Shown piece after piece: positions 15,001-27,000 of a DNA stretch of 64,000 nt (position 1 is its first letter; the number at the start of each line of letters is the position of its first letter). The notes under the pieces were generated by a model. That model was not told where the DNA came from. It made no database searches and saw only the letters and a program-made list of their open reading frames with translations. The DNA comes from Monarcha castaneiventris obscurior (lineage: Eukaryota; Chordata; Aves; Passeriformes; Monarchidae), in the NCBI GenBank assembly GCA_026261815.1, contig JAMPIT010000174.1:5394001-5458000 (forward strand), in the 5' to 3' direction. Made by a program: the position numbers and the translations under genes.

Positions 15001-18000
15001 CAGGCACAGGTACACCCAGCCAGTAAGAGCAAGAGGAGCTCTTCCTCAGCTCCCTAAGACCCTCTCATCCTTTACCCTCTTCCTCCACGCTCTTTTACTA
15101 CCTGGGCATTTGGCTAGGGAACACAAGGAAACAGGAGAGGGCTGCTGCAAGACCACCTCTGATTTCTCTGTTGGATCACACCAGTTTTGCCTTTCCTGAT
15201 GAGAAGAATGATGATACCTCCTGCACAGACAGTCTCAGAAGCTCTCACTCTCTTTTGCAGTAGAACTCACAACTTTTCAAGTCTTTCTTCAAGAGAGCCT
15301 CTGACTTGCTGTCCTAGTTTGTTTGGCTTGAAACTCAGCTATCCTCAACACGCTTCCTATGTGAAGTAATTAAGCAACTAGGACTAGATTTCCTTAAGCA
15401 GCAGCAACACAACCAAAGCAGCAGATTCCACGTAAGTGGAAAGCACTGGATGAGGTCATGGACTCAAGTGCTGTTTCCATCTGCTCTGCTCCAGCACCCT
15501 ACACCAAGCCCATAGAGGAGATCAAGACTTGGAAATCACTGTGGACAACAAGGCTCTGGAGAGCTCTGAGTGACTGTCAGGCAACTCGGACAACAGGGAC
15601 CTAGATTTTGTGGCTCACCTAGTGGGAGTTAAGAACCACCCAAAGCTTAATACTGTTCTTTAAAAGGTACTCTGAAGGCAATGCACATGCACCACTAACA
15701 AGAAGTCACAAGTATTCTCCCAAATGAAACTAGAGTGAATACAACAAATAAAATACTGCTAAGTACTTACTTAATCTTCTCATATTTTCAGTCAACCTGA
15801 AAAATAATAGATAAAAACAACTTGTTAAATAGACAACTAGTACACACTTGTGTACATTTGATCCCTGAAATACTGTTCAGAGTTATAAACTACATGCATA
15901 AATGTGCATAAAGCTTCATTCTTGCCTGTTACAAAATTTGTTTCTAGTAGCTAACACAGTCTACCTTGCATCAGACTGAAAACTGAAGTTTAAAAGCTCT
16001 CCAGCCTAAGTCCATAGTTTTTGGGATGCATATGACAAAACCTGGTAAATAATATAAATCTTACTTTATTTCAGACAGCAGATAAACTTAAAATTTCATG
16101 TTTAGTCCAAAGCATTCACAAAACTTTTGAGGTAGTTCTGTACTTTTGGTCTTATTATTTGTTATTGAAACATTTGCTCAAACCATATACAAGGTTGGTT
16201 AAAAAAAAGAAAAAAGTGAGAGAAAAAAGCAACTTGGAAAGGCACCAACAATTTCTCACAATGACATCAGGGATTTACCTTCTAGCACTAAGTGGCTCTT
16301 CTGTTTCCACTGTATTCTCTTCTGGCTGAAATCTGAAGTCCTCAAGATATTCCCCAAATTTGTCACAAAACCACTTTTGGAGTCTCGAACAGACTGTGTG
16401 ACTACGCTTATCTGTAAAAGAGAAGCACTAAGTATCAGGATAATGCTGGAAGACATCTTGATCCAATGCCAGCCCCTGCTCCCACGCACCATGCTTTGTT
16501 GGACAGCAGACTTTGTACAGCTTCCCTGTCCTTCACCAACAATCTTTGTGGAAATTTGCAATTTACTTCTGCCACTGCACAGGACCCCCAACTGCATTAA
16601 GCTGGTAAAGTAAGACTAGAAGTGACTCCTGCATTGCACTTAGGACAGTACATGGATGCAACTTATTACCCAAAGTACAAAGAATAAACATCCTTACAAA
16701 CAATCATTTTTAGCAAACACAGTAAAAACATTTTCTGGTTAAGAGACTTCTGTACAAAAAAGACTGACGTAAATCTCAGGGCTCCTGTTGTGCTGGAGGG
16801 TCACCTTGAGAAAAGCAAGTACAAAGCAAAACACTCCAGCAGAGAGCTGGACAATCATCTTGCAGCCACAGGGATTTGACAGGAAAGGGACACAGAAACA
16901 TAAGCAAGATTCTGCTAGAGGCAGTTTTACTTTCACTTTCCAGTCACTGATAGTCTGTAAAGATTGTGTGTGTGTGTGTGTGTGTGTCTGTGTGTTTACA
17001 GAACTATACAAAACAAAACCAGTTTCTTTTTTTCTGAAGTCAGGCCTCAGAAGTTATGCTGCATGTGCCACTTTCTACATATGGAATATACAGTCACAAT
17101 ACTACCTGGGAAGTCTTACACTGCAAAATAATAAAGTGACACACACTTTCTGTATGTCAGTTTCAGGGGAAAAATATAATATAGGGGTAACATGGAAATA
17201 ATATCAGTGTAAAAGCCTTAAGGCACTGCATGTGAGAACAAAACAATCACCTGTAACTCAAAATTGTGGTCTAGAAGGACAGACTATTTGGAAATGTAGC
17301 TCCATACAGCAATGTCACGAAGAGGATACTGGTCATAATTACTCCAGGGCCAAATTTAGTACAGAACTCCATGAAATTAATATATGATTAAACAGAGGCA
17401 TGGAAGATTAATCAGCCAATTACAACAGCCAAAATGATGCATTTAAGCTCATGAGAAAAAGCCACTGGTGCTCAGAAAATAAATTCAACTATTTATTAAT
17501 GATTTACAATGAAATATAGACAAAGACAGTTTGCAGCTGAGACAACACTTCCATTCGAAAATAAAAATATGAGGTAGCTTCCCACGTGCTAATACTTCAG
17601 AAAGTACTGAGAAAGAACTTTTGAGTGTATAGGAGAAAAAAAAGTCAGGTTGTAGTTCACATAACAGAAAGCATTGACAATATGGAAGTACAAGAGGAGA
17701 AATTTCAGGTTTAGTCCACAGATTTAAAAGCCTTCGTCTCAATCACAAGGTGTACAGAGGAAAGTTAAAGTGTACTGAAAGACTGAGAATTAGACTGTTG
17801 CCTTTTCTTTCAGAAAACACTACATTACTGAATTCATAATAAGCATCAGCTTTAGAAATGTAGATGACTGTGTAGGTGTCAAAAAAATTAATTACTCTTA
17901 AGCTTACTCCTTCTCCAGATTGTCCCTTCTTTTAAAGGAAGGAAGTAGTAATATGGTTAGTGGCATAACAGAACTTCTGCAATTGAGAACAAAATAGAAC

Positions 18001-21000
18001 ATTCTTTCTATGTATTACACCTGTTTTCTGGTAAGTCAAGGATCAGCGAGGCACACAGGAATCATGAAGTGAGCCAACAGGTTTCATTACATATATAAAG
18101 GCTTTACAATACACAATGAATTCCTAGCTCAGGTATGCAAAGTCAACTACAAAAAGGAAATGCAGAATCATGTACAGAGAGAGAAGTTGTTTGGATGGTC
18201 ATTCATATTCAGCTTCTTGGTCATTCATATTCAGCTTCTTCAGAAGCAAGGTTTGCTCTTGTAAGGATGAAAAAAAAAGGAAGAAAAAATCCAACTGAAC
18301 CTTAGTGCTGTTAGAGATCCGAGATCCAACCAAGCTCACCTGTTCCATTGGCTTGTGCCTGCGGCTTTGCAGTTTGCTGAGCTGCAGGCACCTCTTCCGC
18401 CCTGCAACGAAAACAGAAACAATGTGAAATGTTACAGAGGAAGAATTTTTTCCCTTTTAGGTAAAGGAAGCACCAGAACTTCCATGGTTTCCATAGCTGA
18501 GATTATACAATCATGACAAGAGAAAACCCAACTCACACCCTTTCACAAGATTAAAAATACTCATTGCACTTAGGATCCTGGGAAATACCATCCACTGTGA
18601 GGAGAGGTGGGGTTTAGCCATTCCTGTCGCCAAGAGCTCGATTTCATCTTACAACTACTCAACAATGTAGTATCAAATTTCTTGCATTATTTATGCCTTT
18701 GTGTGGTATATTCAGCCAATTTCTCTGCCCACAGTAATAAATTAAAAGGGATTCTGTTTCACAAGTTGATAACCACTGGAGTAGAGCAAAACCACAATTT
18801 AACACATGAATCTTGAATTCTGCCATTGCTACTAGGCTCAAACACCACTCCACAAGAGGAACGGGTGTTAAGAATTATTTAAAATGTTATGTTGTAAGCT
18901 CTCAAAATACACAGATCACAAACAAGTTGAGAAATATCTTTAAGAACTTGAAAAATTGAAACAGCCTAAAAAACTGCAACAAAAATGTTTTAAAAATATA
19001 TGTCAAGTAGCAGGTATCATTGGTCTCACCTTTCAAAATGAGTCAAGAATATTCTCATCCATTAAAAGTGAACAGATTTTTTAAAACACAAATGCTTTTG
19101 CCATTCTATACACGTGCAAGGCTTCAAAGTACATTTGCACACAGCCTCCAACTGCCAACCTGTCTCCAGACTACTTCAGGCTTCAGTCCCAAAGTCTTCA
19201 GTTATCCATGTGGATGTCACACAGAAAGATTTTTCTAATGAAGCAGGAGCTTTGACAACATGTCACCAGCCACAGCAAGCTTTACTTGACAGGGAGTTGT
19301 ATGATTGAAAAGATTACGTCTTGAAAAAAAGAAGTGTCAGTTGTGCAATTTCATGATCACTTATCAGGCAATATAGATACTTTCAAATGTTCCTTTCATA
19401 TTTTGCTCCTCAGGAAGGGAATAAAGTGAAACATGGTCAGCAAATGAAGAGCAGGAAGAGGGATCCCACTGCACTGGGCAGATCTCAGCAATATAGATGG
19501 ACAAACCGTCCTCTCTCCTGCTGTTCCTCTAGAAAGGACATTAGGAAAAGATCTCACTGTACTGTCTGCACATGGAAAAGGTCATTAGTAATGTGTGCTG
19601 TCTCAACATAACCATACATCAATGAGTATGATGGAGAAACTATAGAACTTGTTACGTCCCTTCCTTCCTAAGCATTCCCAATTCTTAACGTGCTTTCCAC
19701 ATCCTTGTTCTTTTCTAAAAAGAACATTTAGAAGTAATTTACTGATTTATGAATTACAACTCGATATTTACTGGATAAGCTGAATTCAATGTTTTTTGCT
19801 TTGAAAGACACTTGCTTTCATGACTCGCCAGGACTTTTCCCCATGGCTTCTCTATTTGCAGCAACTCCTCTTTTCAAACGCCACCTGAAATGTCACCAGT
19901 TTATTTTCTTTAGCTAAACTTTGACTCCTGTGCCATTTCCCCCCAGTTTCTACATAAGCCACAGGTTCATCACCTAAAAACTCCTCCTATCTTTGCTTCT
20001 TCTCCCACACCCTTGCATCTCCTCCATTTCCAGTTCTCAAAAGACAGAGGGCAATAAACATGATGAAATTTGCAGCAACTATTATACAGTGGTGTCTTGT
20101 TTTCCTCTATCAGCACATCAGATGGTTACAAAATATAGCTGGGCATTTTCATCTGAAACCTGTTACTGGAACTGTGTTTTATTGAAGCTGAAGACCTATT
20201 TAGGTGGAAAGGAGGCTTGTCATTCACAAGAAGGCAGAAGCCAGTTACTTAACCCATTCTAGCTGTGTCTTCCTTTGGCATGCTGGGATGTATTTTCAGA
20301 AGCAGCACAGCACCATTACTCCCCATGTTTCTTGGGCAAAAAATCAAGAAAACCTTATCAAGAAGTAGTTCTGCACAGAAGCCTTACTGGGCTTCATCAG
20401 GAGCACATGACAGCTGGTTTTGGCCCTTCTTGCTGCTTTTGTTTCATTTTTTTGGCAACGTCATACTTGCCATCTGCCTGTTACTCCTTCCCCATGAAGA
20501 ACACGACCTTTACGAATCATCAGGTTAATGACAGCTCATTACTGCACCTGTGAATCAGGTTATAATTAGCCACTTCAGACAGATCCGGGCCAGGAAGCTC
20601 AGAATTCATTGTTTGGGCTTGCACACCTACTGGGAAGTTCGATTCCAAAACCAGGTCATGTTGAACCATCCAGTTCATCAAGACCACTGACGGAGGGAAG
20701 AAATTATCTTTCCAACAGTTTCTGAACCACTCTTCATGCCAGAGATTATTCAAAAAGGCTGAAAAACATAAATAGTCCCAGAACAGCACTGTGTTCCTAT
20801 GTGGGCTTCCTAACCGCAGCCTGAACCTAAGAAAACAAGCTGCATTAATTCCTCTTGGACCACACTTTGCACCCAGAAGAAGGGTGTAACTGGTAACATC
20901 AACACATCCCCAACATGAAGCTAGGTCATCTTTATGCAACTAGAGATTGCAGCCGTTTAAAGCACAGGCTGTTTGAAACAGATAAGAGCAAGTTCAGACT

Positions 21001-24000
21001 GTGGAGGAGACAAACACAAACTGCCTTTTTTTGTTTCTCTCTCTCTTTTTTTAATATACTGAGGTCAGGGAAGCATCAATATCAATGAATATTAGAGCTG
21101 TTCATGACCAGGACACACGTACCACTCAAAAGCAACTAGCACACTCTGATTCAGTGTCCATTCAGTGCTGCCCCACAGAACACCACCAAAGTGTTATTTT
21201 TCTGATTGCAAGTATAACACAAAAGTTAAGGGAGCCTTGACACTGAAGGTCCTTAAATAAACATTTTTGGTTTGCGCATATTAGGCCCTGAATACAGCTG
21301 CAAGTTGAGATGTGTGTGAATCAACAGACTCCCCCGAAGAACTGGATGCAGACCAGAGCTGCTGCACACAACCGGTGCAGTCACTGCCAGGATGTTCTCA
21401 GACATACTCAAAGCAATTTTCCCCACAGGCTAACTCCAAGTTCACAAGCGACCCACCACCAGTTTTTCAACCACTTGTAGAAGACATTCGAGGCTGTTAA
21501 CACCTTTCCTACTGCTCAAAGCAACCTGAATGTGTGTGCACTTCTAGCAAAAACACATTCCAACTTCATACATGCAAAAATAAGCAGATATTTTCTTGGC
21601 CTAGTTTAAAGACATATCTTTCAGATATGTATGGCTTCTTACCCTGAAGAGCTGTCAAAAAAAACAAGTTAAATAATTTTCATGTTTTCCATCTCCTTCC
21701 TGTTAAAATACATCAAACATTTCAGAAGCCCTTGCTATTCTCATCCACAATGAAGGAATAGTGACTTACGCAGAAGCATTGTCCAACTGGTCCTTGTAAA
21801 AATAGTTCACAATGATATTAATAACAAGGTTTGCTGTGTAAGTCACAGGCTGCTGGTAAACATTGTTGCAAAACTTTTTGTTATTTTTGTTTTTCTGTGT
21901 GATTGTAGCTCACAATTTGCAAAATATGGCAGCAACAGCTCACACAAACTATTCCAGATTATTTATGCATCATTCCACTAGCAAAATGTCATAAGCTTCA
22001 GCTGCCATACCAAATGCTGGGATGTTCTGAACTGTGGAGAACTTCAACTGAGGCCACTAGATTTCTGTATACTCAGATAAACAAACAATAAACACCATGA
22101 CAAACAAAAACACCAATAAATCCTCTTCTTCCACTCCACCCTCTTCCCTGTGTACAACAAAGGAAGCCCATGATCTTCACTAGAAAAAAAAAAAAAAATC
22201 AATCCAGATTGTGAACTTGTTTTCTCCTTGCCAAATATTTTGCATCATGTTTTGTGCTGCTACATGTATTGATCTGCCTCACACATACTTTTGAATACAG
22301 CAACTTTTAAAATATTTTCTTTCTTATACCACAGCATAGTTTGATTTTCATTAGCATTTGAATTCTGCAAGCAAAAAGAACAGTACAGGCAAACCCCAGC
22401 CTTCAACTAAGTACCACAAAGCTGCTCCCTCCCCTACCAGAGGACATATGAATATCTATTTTTAAATTGTGCAAACAACTACCTTAGAAGCAGGGTGAAT
22501 TTGACATAAGGAGACAGAACTTTTGCAGTTACTTTGCTTAATAAAATTAAATTTCCATCAGGCATAAATTTGACCTGTTACATGTTTGACTATGTAAGCC
22601 CACTTTTCACCTATAGTCCTAGCAGAAGTATTTTTAAATGTTCACAGTTAAGTGCAAAATATAGTAAGCAGTGAAGTATTTCACACAATGAAGCACAAGT
22701 TAAGGGAAAATCATGGACAAATAAATTTTTCTCCTCCTGGGTGGAAACTGAAAATTTTTCAGTCTTATTTTACTGTCACCTTACATATCCTGCCTGTCAG
22801 AAAAGGGTTGAAATAGCAGTAAGACTAGTTAGAGAAACACTTGGGTAGAGAGGATAATTGGCTGAAGGTAATCCCCAAGTGCAATACGCAAACTGACAGG
22901 ACTAGTGTAATCCTTAGGATATCTAAATGGGAATACCCAGGGAGCCATGTCATCCTACCTTAATTTAGCAATGTCACTCCTGCTAGAGATTTGCTGTTGT
23001 CCACAATCCAACAAGGCACAGATGTTGACACAAATATTGATAAACAAAGACATTCCATCTCTTTTCTCTGTAAACTCATAAGCTGAAGTGGGTTAGATCA
23101 GACTCTGAGTCAACCTTATTATACTGAAACAGAGAAGGATGATGACTACCTTCCTGCAGAAGAAGATGGCTCCTCATCCTCTTCCAGGATGCCTAACAAT
23201 GAGGAGATCTCTTTCCCCCTTCTCTGCGCACGGCCTGGAGCCCAGGCACAGCTGCCCTCGGGACAAAGGCAAAGGCCTGTGCCAGCACTAAAGACAAGCA
23301 GGTGGAATTTGCATCTCAAGCAACTCCTTCAAGACAGCAAGTCACAGATGAGAAAGTATCCCTTCCTTAAGCATCAGTTTCATCTACCAGCAGTAGGAAA
23401 CAACGCTCACTGCTTTGTACAACTGTTACTGAGCTAACAGATACTCTCAGCATGCAACAGGTCCTCTTCAGCTGTCCACTCAAACAACAAGTTACACGGG
23501 GGAATTTTAGATTTGGTACTAGGAAAAATTTCTTCACCAAAAGGGGTCTCAAGCACTGGAACAGGCTACCAAGGGAAGTGGTTGAGTCACCATCCCTGGA
23601 GGTATTTAGGAGGCGTGTAGATGTGGCCCTTGACTGCATGGTTTAGTGGTGGACTCGGCAGTGCTGGGTCAATGGCTGGACTTGATGATCTTAAAGGTCT
23701 TTTCCAAACTAAATAATTCTATGATCCCATACGAGCAGGAAGTAGACAGACAACAGAAAGCAACTAGGCTCATATGTTTCCTATAAATAGTTCCTACTTC
23801 CATTGCTACCAGTGGACGTGGACTGCTGGCCTGAGCAGAAAGGTATTTTTACAGTTGAGTACAGAAGAAAGCAGGAGGCTGGGAAGGGTTTGCATGGCAT
23901 CAGGAAGCCACACATCCAAGCAAAACTCTTTGCCTGTTTGCTCTTGCTTGTCACCTCTAAGTAACTGGCAGTGCTTAGCATGTGACCAATTCAGCCTGTG

Positions 24001-27000
24001 CTATCTCCCAATGACAGCACTTGGTGGTGAGCCCCAGGTACTGCTGCTCAGCCGAGTAATCTCAGCTATTGCCAGGGAAGATAACACAGACAGCTACATA
24101 CACAAGTGGTCTAGACCAACCAGGCCACCAAGCAACTGCTATGGCATTAAGATCCATGTAGCTAAGCAGACTAAGGAGAGACAACACAACATGTGATGCT
24201 TTGCATCAAGATGGATGTCCTCAAGGCTGAAAGGACCTAGAGGCATGGGGAGGTGTTTCCATTTGTCATTGCAGTGGCAAGGAAGGCTCAAATTCCAGTT
24301 ACTCCCATGCACTTACGGATTTGCTGTGGCACTGGGACACCCTTGCTGCTGCTAGAACAGGAGTAACGAGGACTGAGCAGCCAGAAGACACAGGTTTTGA
24401 AAAGGCAAAGCATATGCAATGGCATGGCAAAGGCTCTGGCATTCAGTAGCTCCAGGCAGGCAAGATCCCAGAGGGAGGGCATCAGAAGAGGTGAAATGAA
24501 GAGTATCTCAACTAGAAAGTGTCATGTAGCTAACAGCAGTATGTATGGCCAGTAACTTACATGGATGCTAATGATGTAGTTTTACAGGAAAACAGAGACA
24601 GCTGCTTGCTCTGTGAACTACTCATTTATTTTAAGAGCACCTAGGCTGGAAACATATGCTTTCACCAGCACTTCCCAGAGACAGTCAGAGATCTCAAGTG
24701 GCTTTCGGCTTTACAGTGAAGATATTTCTCTTACCTTGTTTTAAGTACTTCATTGACTCTTTGTTCTAGTTCTAATCTCCTCTGCCGTTCCTTTTCTAGC
24801 TCCTGCCTTAATGTTTCAGCGTTTGTTTCTTCTCTCAGCTTCCTGAGCTCCTCCTCTGTTAATTAAAGAAGAAGAAGAAGATTTAGTTATCCTGAAGTAT
24901 TTCTATAAGAAATTTAAAATCTAATTATGACAGATTAGGTGTGGGAGATTTTTTTTATCTGTGCTATACTAAATATGTTCATCGGAAAAAAAACAAGTAT
25001 TCAAGGGCTAGACAGGCTTCATAAAAAGCACACAGCTGTAACAAGTACAAAATGTTTCATGACAATTGTTAAGCAAGAAGGAAAACAACTCTAAAGTTTT
25101 CTTTTCAAGATGCAAAACAAGCCCTTGGTACAAGCTATCTTTATTTAAACACAACATACTCTTCATTCCCCAAAGAAATAATCAGCAGGAAAGGCTGTCT
25201 ATTGCTGAATCCAGTGGTCATAACAACAACTAAAAAAAAGTATCTGTTTTCTTCCCTCATGTCTATGGGTAGGAAAACACAAAACCATGAACACCCATGA
25301 AGTTGCACGATGCCATATAAACCCATGCCCATCAATTTCTGGCACCAATTCAGATGGTCCCTCTATAAGCCTCTTAAGATTTTAAGAAGGTGGTGTGAAA
25401 CAAGAAACTAAGTTAAAATTTTTACACTTTTCCAAGGTCATAGTGTGCCCTACTAACTTCCATATAATAATTATATATATAAATATACTCAGATATTTAC
25501 TTATACAAACACATACACAGTCTCACAACATTTTTCACAAGAAGTATCAACTATGCATAAGGCTTTTTTGTGGCTAATTAGCCTTGCTTTTTTGTCACTG
25601 GCAGTGTCCTTGCTCACGACCTTATTTTACTCTAGAGCTGAAATGGGGTCACTATTACTGAATTTTTCCCAGATAGGCATACATGAGACATGACAAAAAT
25701 AAAACTGGGAATCTCTCTTTTTTTTGTGATTTTTTTTAAAACCAAAATTTACTCAACATTTTGTTCTCTGGGCTGGTTTTTAAGCTCAATCATAACAATC
25801 AACAGTAGAACAGCAGTTGTATTTCAAGTTTACAACAAACCAGAACAGAAAATACTTGCTAATTCCACTATTATCACAGATACAGGGGTTCAGGCTTTTT
25901 ACATTGTTTTACAAGACTGGTATATTATGTTGTACCCTCCAGAGGGTTGCTATACAACCTCTTTTGTTTCTTTTCACATACTGCCTTCTCAGTCTTTGAT
26001 AATCAGAGAATTTCAGTATCTGAGTCTCTCTGACTCCAATAATTATGCTTCTTGAGAAGGTCTGAAGCTGTAGTGCAAAGGTCCAGAGGAACTGATACAC
26101 TCTCCGTGCCCTACAGGAGGCCCTTGTGCAATGTGTCCAATCACTTCATCAGCTGGTGGGAGATTGTCTGTACTCCTGCAGTAGTAAGAGCTTTAGAGCA
26201 CAGAATTAGGAGAGATGGGAAGAAGATACATGAATCAAGGGGACAACACGATGGCTTCCACCGTGAGGCTACAGACTAAACTCCACCAAAGAGGAAGGAG
26301 TGCTGTTACCCATCTCCCCATCATGAAGAGATGGTTAGTGACCCTGGGAAGAGGAGCTGGAGCACAGAAACCACATTACCCTCCAGCAACTAAAACTGAG
26401 AATCCCCAAGGCTAGGGTAGGGAAATGTCACTGTTGCAGCAGGTATTGTCTCTCCTGTAAATAAATGGAAAGATATGGATATATCTAAGGGCAGACTTAC
26501 ACATGGAGATGTTCCTAATTACGTATCCACAAGGAATTTTAAATCCAGCAAGAAAACTACATTTATAATTAGTTCACCCTACTTTCAAGGGCTTACCTTG
26601 TTCCAGAACAAGGGCCTGCACACAGCTGAGGGGAAACATCTGTTGCACTTCAAATGCGCTGGAGTTTGTGCAATATCATGAAGATATCACAGAAAGTTCC
26701 AAAGCTTGATAGAGATGTTATCTTCTCAAGACCATTAAAGGGAAAAAATTCTTCACTACGCATTTTTTGTTTTATTAAAGAGGAAGTGACTATGCATTTT
26801 GTGTACATAAGAAAACCACACACATTATAAATTAACCTCAATGACCTTGAAAGTCAGATCTTCCAGCTTCCTTAATTCCAGTTGTTCTGACTGTGCTACA
26901 TCTTGTACTACTAAAACCAAAACAAAAACTCCAGAAATTTGACCACTAAGAGGACAAGCAGTGACAAATATTCTTTATGGAAAAAGGCAGAGTTAAAGGG

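Larger units (their letters stand above)
16412..18339 (-). other. GRAMD4 intron with TG microsatellite and a 22-bp tandem duplication
   Basis: Intron of 1,928 bases. It holds the TG repeat at 16965-16995 and the 22-bp duplication at 18197-18240. No transposon or exon recognised otherwise. Confidence 0.7.

Noticed and set aside
16256..16597. 113-residue minus-strand open frame
   Set aside because: It overlaps the GRAMD4 exon at 16279-16411 but reads it in the wrong frame; the correct frame gives RLQKWF..FRFQPEEN.
16788..17201. 137-residue plus-strand open frame
   Set aside because: It runs through the TG microsatellite (translated as CVCVCV), has no splice context and no family signature.
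20520..20939. 139-residue minus-strand open frame in the 6.3-kb intron
   Set aside because: No acceptor/donor pair in frame, no recognised domain, and ORFs of this length are expected a few times by chance in 64 kb.
23452..23646. Plus-strand open frame with KHWNRLPREVVESP
   Set aside because: It is the conserved translation of a CR1 LINE tail, not a host protein.
23774..24196. 140-residue plus-strand open frame
   Set aside because: Low-information composition, no splice sites, directly after a CR1 insertion; judged chance.
26052..26415. Two overlapping plus-strand open frames with an ALEHRIRRDGKK stretch
   Set aside because: Could be a relic of a mobile element, but I could not match it to CR1 or any other family and the frames are short.
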